Below the pieces are notes generated by a model. The model saw only the letters and a program-made list of their open reading frames with translations. It did no database searches and was not told the origin of the DNA. A stretch of DNA of 13,033 nt, taken from NCBI GenBank assembly GCA_002385265.1, contig DGDD01000055.1, positions 1 to 13,033 of the forward strand. Reading direction: 5' to 3'. This document shows, in pieces, positions 1 through 5,652 of the stretch. Both the position numbers and the translations under genes were made by a program. How positions within the stretch are numbered: position 1 is the stretch's first letter; each line of letters opens with the position of its first letter. The DNA comes from Chitinophagaceae bacterium UBA3961. Lineage in GTDB: Bacteria; Bacteroidota; Bacteroidia; Chitinophagales; Chitinophagaceae.

Positions 1-870
1 TGGTATCCAACTGATTCAGTTAGTATTCCAAGTGAAACAATTGAGTATGGTTATTTTTTGGGGTTATTAGAATCTAGAGCATTGAAATACTTGGACAACC
101 CAGCGTATAAAGGGTTTACAGCACAGATGGCGAATGATATTGTTGGACAATTAAAGTGTAGTGATACCAGTAGATTTTTACATTATAAGACCGCGTCCTA
201 TTTAAATCGAAATCAGTCAAAAGGAACTTTTCCATTGGTGATTTATTTGGCATCCTACAATGGAATGGGATATGAAAATGTTCCTCTGATGGAATCATTG
301 GTAAAGAAAGGATTCGTTGTAGCAAGTGTAAATTCTATTGGCCGGTATCCGGGTGATATGACCACAAAAAAAGAAGACCTCATGGAACAAGTGAATGATG
401 CTATTAAAGTATATAGTTACTGTAAATCGATTCCGGGAGTTGATACCACTAATATTACACTGATTGGGTATAGTTGGGGTGGATTGGCAGCGGCGTTATT
501 GAGTCCTCATATTACTCATTTAAAGAGAATCATTTCGCTGGATGGATCAGAGTTTCATCATTATAGCGGAGGCAGCGCTGAAGATAAAGATTTCGATAGC
601 CTCAGATCTTTCAGTGCTTTCAAAGATTTGAAAATAAAAGTTCCTTACTTTAGGTTCGAGCAATCGGCAGTGGATACTAGTGCGCACTATGATTCGGTTT
701 ATAACTTTAAAGAAAAGTTAGCCAACTCTCAAGTGAGCATTCAAAAGGTCTCGGGAGCCGAGCACATCGATTTTAGTAGTTTTCGCTACATTGTTAATCA
801 GTCAGGGAACTGTCCAAGTAAGAGTCTATTCATCGATTCTGTTGTAAAAATCATTGCTACGAAAGAGTAA
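1..870 (+). CDS. PAF-acetylhydrolase-like alpha/beta hydrolase, 5' end cut by window
   Basis: The frame is open from base 1 (first residues WYPTDSV), so the true start lies upstream; the first internal start-like codon is TTG at 58. A serine hydrolase fold is visible. The nucleophile elbow GYSWGG has its Ser codon at 472-474. A candidate catalytic Asp lies in ISLDGSE, exactly 23 residues after the Ser, the same spacing as in plasma PAF acetylhydrolase. A His in GAEHIDF is a plausible third triad member. The opening 'WYPT' is also typical of PAF-AH/dienelactone-hydrolase-like proteins. Expected role: hydrolysis of an ester, substrate unknown. No signal peptide can be judged because the N terminus is missing. 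Codons are more AT-rich than in the operon at 5653-9792. The TAA at 868-870 is followed by repeat block 1. Confidence 0.85.
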   Translation, partial: WYPTDSVSIPSETIEYGYFLGLLESRALKYLDNPAYKGFTAQMANDIVGQLKCSDTSRFLHYKTASYLNRNQSKGTFPLVIYLASYNGMGYENVPLMESLVKKGFVVASVNSIGRYPGDMTTKKEDLMEQVNDAIKVYSYCKSIPGVDTTNITLIGYSWGGLAAALLSPHITHLKRIISLDGSEFHHYSGGSAEDKDFDSLRSFSAFKDLKIKVPYFRFEQSAVDTSAHYDSVYNFKEKLANSQVSIQKVSGAEHIDFSSFRYIVNQSGNCPSKSLFIDSVVKIIATKE

Positions 871-1280
871 ATTGATAGAGTGGGAGCTGTGAGTTTTAAG
901 TTATTGAGGTTTGCGTAGCTGCATGGGGTTCACCGCAGAGAGCGCCAAGACCGCGAAGGTTTCGCAGAGTAGTTTTTGTTTTTTTTGACCACGGATAGCA
1001 CAAATTAATACAGATTTTCTCAGATTAGAACCCGATATTTGATCAATTCGATTGCTCATTTTTGAACCGCGGCGTCGCAGCGATCGCAGCGAGAACGCAG
1101 CGCTGGCGGTCACTCTGCCTTTCCTCGTTCCTCGTTTCTTCTCATCCTCGTTCCTACTTTCCCCCTGTTCCTCCCCCTGCTCTTTCTTGATCTCGCCGGC
1201 TGTTCCATTATTAATTATTAATTGTTAATTATTAATTACCTCGGCTGTTCCATTATTAATTATTAATTCTTAATTACCCC
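871..1280 (+). repeat. Intergenic mosaic repeat block 1 (modules L-A-D-G-B-C-C)
   Basis: This gene-free stretch between two convergent genes is made of modules that recur elsewhere in the window. L (893-928) contains TTAAGTTATTGAGG and TTTGCGTAGCT. A (929-969) begins TTCACCGCAGAGAGCGCC. D (981-1055) begins TTTTTTGACCACGGATAGC. G (1066-1102) is a GCAGCG-rich stretch. B (about 1113-1195) is pyrimidine-rich with CCTCGTTCCTCG. Two copies of C (1196-1239 and 1241-1280) each start with CGGCTGTTCCATT and continue as ATTAATT heptamers. The second C copy runs into the last codons of the minus-strand reductase gene. No convincing gene is seen here; the open frame at 901-1113 on the minus strand is a translation of the repeats. 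Confidence 0.85.
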
Positions 1281-1833
1281 CATAGCATTGTGCCAACTCC
1301 CCATTCGGAAACTGCTGAACTTTTTTCAAGGTCAATGATCCAGGCTTAATGCCTTTGTCGAAAAGTGGAATGCCGGTGCCGAACAAAACCGGATTGGTGA
1401 AGATCCAATATTCATCGATGAGGCCGGCGGATTGGAGTTCATGAAAAATGCCGGGACTGGCAAAGAGCACCATGTCTTTCCCTGCTTGCTTTTTTGCTGC
1501 CGCGAAATGGTACACTAGATTACCATTCACCCACTCTTCTCCATGGATCGATTTTCGGCTAGCCTTACTCACCGCAAGTCTTTTTGATTCGCAATACCAT
1601 TTGGAAAAACGAACAGTTGCCTCGCTGGCATTCGAATGATCTTTTGCTTTCAACCAAAATGGATCGAGTAGCAAGAATGTGTTCTTTCCCATAATGGCCG
1701 TATCACAACTCGATACAATATCACAAACGAAATTCAAGTTTTCTTCTCCGGCTTGAAAGCCTTCCAAAGAGCCTGTTGCATTGGCAATGAAACCGTCGAG
1801 CGAGATATGTGCAATTAGTTTGAGCTTACGCAT
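1270..1833 (-). CDS. RibD C-terminal / dihydrofolate-reductase-fold family protein
   Basis: The 187-residue protein has a RibD_C/DHFR-like reductase fold, a family that binds NAD(P)H; the substrate cannot be told. The N terminus KLIAHISLDGFIA is the family's first strand and loop. AIMGKNTF (46-53) is the typical post-strand helix start. The C-terminal half carries MVLFASPGIFHELQSAG, LIDEY (139-142 region) and NPVLFGTGIPLF (147-158), the standard 'DE-x-x-PV-x-G-x-G-x-PLF' pattern. I chose the ATG at 1831-1833 because the family motif starts right after it; the frame continues 33 codons upstream without family-like sequence. The length fits the family. It is divergent from the esterase gene at 1942. 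The last codons (GGN-stop, TAA at 1270-1272) lie inside the edge of repeat module C, so the repeat may have reshaped the C terminus. Confidence 0.88.
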   Translation of the reverse strand: MRKLKLIAHISLDGFIANATGSLEGFQAGEENLNFVCDIVSSCDTAIMGKNTFLLLDPFWLKAKDHSNASEATVRFSKWYCESKRLAVSKASRKSIHGEEWVNGNLVYHFAAAKKQAGKDMVLFASPGIFHELQSAGLIDEYWIFTNPVLFGTGIPLFDKGIKPGSLTLKKVQQFPNGELAQCYGGN

Positions 1834-1881
1834 AAAGCCTAGGGATTGTGCTTCCGAGTGATTTTGATTTGAATGACCGCT

Positions 1882-1889
1882 CAAAGCTA
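1882..1889 (-). promoter_or_regulatory. Candidate -7 promoter element (TAgcTTTG) for the reductase gene
   Basis: Read on the minus strand, TAGCTTTG matches the Bacteroidota -7 consensus TAnnTTTG. It lies 48 nt before the ATG at 1833, which would give a leader of roughly 40-45 nt. No TTG-type -33 element stands at the usual distance, so support is partial. The 108-nt gap between the two divergent genes should also hold the esterase promoter, but no good TAnnTTTG match is seen on the plus strand. Confidence 0.4.
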
Positions 1890-1941
1890 TGAATTCTTTA
1901 AACTTTTTTCTATTCTTACAGTCAAAATTCAAACAGCTACC

Positions 1942-2865
1942 ATGAAACCAACCATTGCCGTTGTATTGGCGGCCTTTATTTTATTGTCGTCGTGCAAGAA
2001 AACCGTGCCTCCAGCCGATGGTATTTACAGGTTCAGTGGAACACTCACGGTTGATGGTTTGCAGCGCACTTACATGCTCAATCTTCCCCCCAACTACTAT
2101 GACAGCAGTAATTTTGCATTAGTCATCGCCATGCACGGCGGAGGCGGAAGTGCCACTCAATTTGAAGCCACCAATAAATTGACCGATAAAGCCAATACAG
2201 CGCATTTTGCAGTGGTATATCCGAATGGAGTAGAGGGCGATGGACTGCTAAAAGCGAGAACTTGGAATGCAGGTAGTTGCTGTGATTATGCGGTTCGACA
2301 AAACATCAACGATGTGAAATTCATCAGCGTTTTAATTGACACCCTTCTCTCTAAATATAAGATCAACTCTAAGAAAGTTTTCGCCACCGGACATTCGAAT
2401 GGAGGAATGATGAGCTATCGATTGGCTTGTGAACTCTCAGATAAAATTGCCGGCATTGCCCCCAATGCTTGTACCATGGTAGTTTCTAGTTGCAATCCCA
2501 GCAAGCCCGTTCCAGTTCTACACATGCATTCTGTAAACGATCAAAACGTTCCCTATAAAGGAGGCTACGGCAATGGAACCGGAACAACCGGATTGTGGTT
2601 AGCACCGGTAGATTCGGTATTGACGGTTTGGGCCTCCAAAAATACCTGTGCCATCGGACCCACAGTTATCACCAACGATTCCAAATTCAAATACACCAAA
2701 TGGAGTAGCTGTAACAAAAATAATACGATCGACTACTATCTCACTACCGACGGAGGGCATGCCTGGCCCGGCGGATTAAAAGGCTCGGCTATAGGTGATG
2801 ATCCCTCAACCTTTATCAACGCCAATGATTTGTTGTGGGAGTTTTTTAGCAAGATTGTGAATTGA
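1942..2865 (+). CDS. Lipoprotein esterase, PHB-depolymerase/LpqC (feruloyl esterase-like) family
   Basis: The 307-residue protein starts with a lipoprotein signal (MKPTIAVVLAAFILLSSC), with lipidation expected at Cys18, so it should sit on the outer or inner membrane. The body is an alpha/beta hydrolase of the polyhydroxybutyrate depolymerase/LpqC/CE1-like group. AMHGGGGS (63-70) forms the oxyanion region. GHSNGG carries nucleophile Ser152. HSVNDQNVPY supplies Asp200, and GGHAWPGG supplies His273. The 'GGHxWPG' ending is characteristic of the family. Cysteine pairs (113/114, 177, 184, 236, 257) suggest disulfides in an exported protein. The ATG at 1942 is preferred over an upstream in-frame ATG at 1873 because the signal peptide begins there. 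Substrate could be a polyester, acetylated or feruloylated polysaccharide; the sequence does not decide. TGA at 2863-2865 is followed within about 10 nt by repeat block 2. Confidence 0.9.
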   Translation: MKPTIAVVLAAFILLSSCKKTVPPADGIYRFSGTLTVDGLQRTYMLNLPPNYYDSSNFALVIAMHGGGGSATQFEATNKLTDKANTAHFAVVYPNGVEGDGLLKARTWNAGSCCDYAVRQNINDVKFISVLIDTLLSKYKINSKKVFATGHSNGGMMSYRLACELSDKIAGIAPNACTMVVSSCNPSKPVPVLHMHSVNDQNVPYKGGYGNGTGTTGLWLAPVDSVLTVWASKNTCAIGPTVITNDSKFKYTKWSSCNKNNTIDYYLTTDGGHAWPGGLKGSAIGDDPSTFINANDLLWEFFSKIVN

Positions 2866-2885
2866 CAAAAGAGTAGTTAATTAAC

Positions 2886-2934
2886 AATTAATAATTAATA
2901 ATTAATAATTAATAATTAATAATTAATAATTAAT
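2886..2934. repeat. Perfect tandem heptamer AATTAAT x7
   Basis: Seven exact head-to-tail copies of AATTAAT, followed by a partial AAT and then GGAACAGCGG. Degenerate 3-4 copy versions of the same heptamer (ATTAATT on the other strand) occur in blocks 1 and 3, always next to the GGAACAGCCG-type flank. The perfect homogeneity here suggests recent expansion by slippage. Confidence 0.95.
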
Positions 2935-3089
2935 AATGGAACAGCGGAGTACAGGAACGAGGATGAGAGGAGACGAGGAACGAGGAAATACAAAAAGAAA
3001 GAGGGAGGAGGGAAGATAGAGGACGGAGGAAATACAGAACCACGGAGTCACAGAGGCACAGGGATTCGCTGCGTTGCCGCTGCGGGCTT

Positions 3090-3122
3090 GTCCTGAGCGG
3101 GCCGAAGGCACTGTCGAAGGAC
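3090..3122 (-). repeat. REP-like 33-nt imperfect palindrome, copy 1
   Basis: On the minus strand an outer stem GTCCT/AGGAC encloses an inner GCC-TTC-GGC hairpin. The same 33-nt element with small changes occurs at 9921-9953 on the plus strand. It interrupts a GCAGCG-rich module that is uninterrupted in blocks 1 and 4. The size and structure resemble REP sequences mobilised by RAYT transposases; no such gene is in this window. Confidence 0.75.
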
Positions 3123-3279
3123 GCTGCGCCGCTGCGGTAAAAAAGGATCAGGATTAAAAGATTAAAGGATAGGTGCAGAAGAGGGCTTAGCGACTTCTCT
3201 GCGATCTTGGCGCTCTCTGCGGTGAACTCCCCTAACCAGCGAAGCTGCGCAAAACTTAATAACTCAACAACTTAAAAAC

Positions 3280-4269
3280 TTATTCTGCTATCATCAACGA
3301 ACACCCCCTCACATCACTATGATCAATTCTTCCTAACACTTCAAAACTTCCATCGGGATGAATTCTCCCCGCATCATCCGTTGCAATAAAAGAACAAGAA
3401 TATAAATTCGCCAGATCAATCACATTAATAACTCCCGAAGCCTTTTCATTCATCTTCACACTCAACGGATCTTCTTCTTCCCGAACGGCTATTCGCATCC
3501 AAGGCGCCGCATGAAAAACTCCGTCGCCTTTGGAATACCCCTGACTCAACAATTCCGTCATCCCATACTCCGAATGAATGGCATTGGTTTGAAAAGCCGC
3601 CACCAATTCTTCGTGAACCTGCGTTCTGGTCATTTCAGTTCTTCTTCCCTTCATTCCACCCGTTTCCATGATCACGGTATGTTTTAATGGAAGCTGATAT
3701 TTCTCTGCAAAATCCAACAATCCAAAAGTGACCCCAAATAACAAGACCGGCTGCCCCTTCGCTTCCAAATCACTCAACACCTGCGCAAGCTTTTCATGTT
3801 CGTACAAATAAAATCCGCTTTTTGGGTGTTTTGACTTCTTGATCATCGCTTCTACCATATACACCAATGAAGAGGCCTTTCTTTCCAAATAAGAAGGAAG
3901 TAGCCCGATGACACACCAATTTTCTACCGATCCATAGAACCGCTCAAAACAGGTAAAAAAACTTGTTTCATACAGCGCCGCTTTCTTCACAAAATGACGG
4001 CTGGTATTGGCCCCCGTGGTTCCACTGCTCTCAAAACAGAGCTCGGGTTCGAAGGAACCGGAAACAATGGAATGGGACTTGAAGAATTGAATGGGTAAAA
4101 AAGGGATGTCTTTGGCCAACTTTAGGCTCGGCTTATGCGTATATAGAGTGTCAACATAGGTACGGTACAGCAAATTGTTTTGGTATTGAAACTCAAAGAC
4201 TTCCAAAGCCAACTCATCGAAATTTGAGGGATTTGCGGAGAAAATTTTATGTTCCAATTCACAATTCAT
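3280..4269 (-). CDS. LuxE/PaaK-like acyl-adenylating protein (acyltransferase family)
   Basis: The 329-residue protein belongs to the LuxE acyl-protein synthetase group within the adenylate-forming enzymes. FESSGTTG (79-86) is the phosphate-binding loop and is followed by SRHFVKK. LLPSYLERKASSLVYMVE (123-140) and the METGGMKGRR block (201-210) are family signatures. IHSEYGMTELLSQ (231-243) is the acyl-AMP motif. DLANLYSCSFIATDDAGRI and VLGRIDHSDVRGCSLM (311-326) form the end of the adenylation domain. Expected reaction: ATP-dependent activation of a carboxylic acid, with possible transfer to a protein or carrier thiol. The length is close to that of LuxE-type proteins and short for a full acyl-CoA ligase. 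No LuxC/LuxD-like partner is nearby. The start ATG at 4267-4269 fits the homologous N terminus. It is divergent from the lipoprotein gene at 4319 with 49 nt between them. Confidence 0.88.
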   Translation of the reverse strand: MNCELEHKIFSANPSNFDELALEVFEFQYQNNLLYRTYVDTLYTHKPSLKLAKDIPFLPIQFFKSHSIVSGSFEPELCFESSGTTGANTSRHFVKKAALYETSFFTCFERFYGSVENWCVIGLLPSYLERKASSLVYMVEAMIKKSKHPKSGFYLYEHEKLAQVLSDLEAKGQPVLLFGVTFGLLDFAEKYQLPLKHTVIMETGGMKGRRTEMTRTQVHEELVAAFQTNAIHSEYGMTELLSQGYSKGDGVFHAAPWMRIAVREEEDPLSVKMNEKASGVINVIDLANLYSCSFIATDDAGRIHPDGSFEVLGRIDHSDVRGCSLMIAE

Positions 4270-4294
4270 ATTCGTATCTTACCTTCTGTACTGT

Positions 4295-4302
4295 TAAATT
4301 TG
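4295..4302 (+). promoter_or_regulatory. Candidate -7 promoter element (TAaaTTTG) for the lipoprotein gene
   Basis: TAAATTTG is an exact TAnnTTTG match ending 16 nt before the ATG at 4319, giving a very short leader. No clear TTG appears at the -33 position. The divergent gene at 4269 must have its promoter overlapping the same 49-nt gap, but no good minus-strand box is visible. Confidence 0.5.
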
Positions 4303-4318
4303 TAATGAATTACAGATT

Positions 4319-4783
4319 ATGAAGCAAAAGTATCTATATATCGCGGTATTGATGTTCGGATTGGTTTCTTGTAGCAAAGATAAGCTTCAAAGCACTCCCA
4401 CTCTCAAATTGAAGAGCGTTAGTTCAACTGAAGTATTCAGTGGAGGAACCTTGGTTGTAAGTCTGGATTTCACAGACAAAGAAGGCGATATCAGCAACAC
4501 TATTTATGTAGAAAAGATCCGCAAGAATAAGCGTACTGTTCCAACCATTCGCGATACTTTTTCGCTTACCATTGGCGACTATCCGAAAAATCCACGTGGT
4601 GTGCTCGCATTAAATTTAGAATACGGCAATTACCTCGTTTCAGCGATCAACCCTCCTAAAGTTAGCGACAATCCTCCTTTGTATGAAAATGATACATTGG
4701 TGATTCGTTTTGCCTTAAGAGATTTGGCCGGCAACGTAAGTGATACCGTTACTACTCCAACCATTGTTGTGAACAGAAATTAA
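4319..4783 (+). CDS. Small lipoprotein of unknown function with probable beta-sandwich body
   Basis: The 154-residue protein begins MKQKYLYIAVLMFGLVSCSKD, a lipoprotein signal with the lipidated residue expected at Cys18, so it should be membrane-anchored and exported. The remainder has alternating hydrophobic strands: TLKLKSVSSTEVFSGGTLVV, then VSLDFTDKEGDISN, and a late VIRFALRDLAGNVSDTV. The 'F-x-D-x-x-G-D-(I/V)-S' pattern, present twice, is common in Ig-like or cadherin-like domains of Bacteroidota lipoproteins. I do not recognise a specific family or function. The UbiA-like gene starts 10 nt after its stop, so the two are probably co-transcribed from the promoter at 4295. Confidence 0.8.
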   Translation: MKQKYLYIAVLMFGLVSCSKDKLQSTPTLKLKSVSSTEVFSGGTLVVSLDFTDKEGDISNTIYVEKIRKNKRTVPTIRDTFSLTIGDYPKNPRGVLALNLEYGNYLVSAINPPKVSDNPPLYENDTLVIRFALRDLAGNVSDTVTTPTIVVNRN

Positions 4784-4793
4784 ACAAAGCCGT

Positions 4794-5627
4794 TTGACTC
4801 GATTTTTAAACTGGCTCGATTTCCCTTTATTTACCGGTGTTTGGCTCAGCTTTACCGCTGTTTTAATGGTATGGCAAACGCAGCAGTACTTGATTCTACC
4901 GAATGAGTTAGAACAATCGTATTGGTCTTTAGTGGCCTGTTCAACATTGGCATCTTATAACCTTCATTGGTTTTTAAGCCCCAATGCCCCCGCTGAAATT
5001 CGTCGTTCAAAGTTCACCCACCGTTACGGGTACTTGCATTTGACCTTAACAAGCATTGGTGCTTTGGCCAGTGTGTATTTCGCTTGGCAACTACGTTCTC
5101 ATTGGATTGCCTTAACACCCGCTGCTATCCTTACATTTCTGTATACCGCTCCTAAAATCCCGGCTTTTCGTTTTCTGGAGAAATTTGCCATCGGCAAAAC
5201 CATCTACCTTGCAGCAGTATGGACCTATGTTACCGCTTGGCTTCCCCTTCACATTGCAGAAGCTACTATTCAGAAAAACGATTTGATCTTCTTCTTCAAT
5301 CGCTTTTTCTATATCTATGCCATCTGTATCCTCTTTGACCTGCGCGATCGCGAATACGACAAAAGCATTGGCATCAAAAGTTTGATCACCTATTTACCCG
5401 AGAAAGGAGTTGAAAACCTTTTCTATTCTGCGCTTTTTTTAACACTTGCCACCAGTTTCTTGTTTCCTTGCGCGGCTTTGGCCAGACTAGCGCTGTTGAT
5501 TCCCGTTGGAGCGCTCATCGCACTCTATAAAACTGCTCGCAAAAGCAATCACGACTACCTCTACTATGGATTGCTGGATGGATTGATGGCAGCCCCCGCA
5601 TGGTTGCTGATAGTCCTTGGTTTTTAG
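4794..5627 (+). CDS. UbiA-like prenyltransferase-family membrane protein, one Asp motif missing
   Basis: The 277-residue protein is very hydrophobic, with about seven to nine membrane segments (for example 11-27, 84-98, 106-118, 135-153, 169-181, 210-226, 232-245, 263-276). FDLRDREYDK (181-190) gives D182-x2-D185-x3-D189 followed by GIKSL, the second Asp-rich motif of UbiA prenyltransferases. The first motif (NDxxDxxxD) is not there; the equivalent place after the second helix reads SYNLHWFLS (54-62). Such degenerate UbiA-like proteins are, from memory, common in Bacteroidota and their reaction is unclear. The start is the TTG at 4794, 10 nt after the preceding stop; the next in-frame ATG would remove most of the first helix. 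The N-terminal call therefore has some uncertainty. TAG at 5625-5627 lies within the promoter of the next gene. Confidence 0.8.
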   Translation: MTRFLNWLDFPLFTGVWLSFTAVLMVWQTQQYLILPNELEQSYWSLVACSTLASYNLHWFLSPNAPAEIRRSKFTHRYGYLHLTLTSIGALASVYFAWQLRSHWIALTPAAILTFLYTAPKIPAFRFLEKFAIGKTIYLAAVWTYVTAWLPLHIAEATIQKNDLIFFFNRFFYIYAICILFDLRDREYDKSIGIKSLITYLPEKGVENLFYSALFLTLATSFLFPCAALARLALLIPVGALIALYKTARKSNHDYLYYGLLDGLMAAPAWLLIVLGF

Positions 5628-5635
5628 TACATTTG
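5604..5635 (+). promoter_or_regulatory. Promoter of the M42 peptidase operon (TTG - 21 nt - TAcaTTTG)
   Basis: A TTG at 5604-5606 stands 21 nt before TACATTTG at 5628-5635, matching the Bacteroidota -33/-7 arrangement. It overlaps the end of the UbiA-like gene. The leader to ATG 5653 would be about 12 nt. This is the best-formed promoter in the window. Confidence 0.6.
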
Positions 5636-5652
5636 TAGTCAATTTAATAACT

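Larger units (their letters stand above)
2866..3279 (-). repeat. Intergenic mosaic repeat block 2 (inverted relative to block 1)
   Basis: Read on the minus strand, this block repeats block 1 in nearly the same module order. L lies at about 3227-3275 and A at about 3184-3226 (CACCGCAGAGAGCGCCAAGA). F at 3139-3175 contains CCTTTAATC and AATCCTGAT and replaces D. G at 3067-3139 is interrupted by a REP-like hairpin. An extra short module at 3040-3063 reads CTCTGTGACTCCGTGG on the minus strand. B lies at about 2953-3039 and is purine-rich on the plus strand. C at 2876-2946 is an AT heptamer array ending in GGAACAGCGG. The block separates two convergent genes and abuts the stop codon of the gene at 3280. 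No gene is supported; the minus-strand frame at 2923-3111 is repeat translation. Confidence 0.85.

Noticed and set aside
901..1113. 70-residue minus-strand open frame
   Set aside because: It is a translation of repeat modules L, A, D and G, with basic low-complexity composition and no start context.
871..1280. tRNA or rRNA fragments in the GC-rich repeat stretches
   Set aside because: No cloverleaf, T-loop or conserved rRNA segments are seen; the GC-rich parts are short GCAGCG and CGCAGAG repeats.
1834..1932. 33-codon N-terminal extension of the reductase
   Set aside because: The extension contains the -7 box and no family-like sequence; the family N terminus begins at the ATG at 1833.
2886..2934. 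CRISPR-like array
   Set aside because: Units are 7 nt with no spacers; this is a simple tandem repeat, and no cas genes are present.
2923..3111. 62-residue minus-strand open frame
   Set aside because: It lies wholly in repeat block 2 across modules B, G and the hairpin; its sequence follows the repeats.
3090..3122. REP-like hairpin as a normal intrinsic terminator
   Set aside because: Neither copy is followed by a U-tract next to the stem, and the element recurs inside a repeat module rather than at a fixed distance from gene ends.
5617..5652. Upstream TTG start for the M42 peptidase
   Set aside because: It overlaps the UbiA-like gene and precedes the promoter box; the residues do not resemble the family's N terminus.
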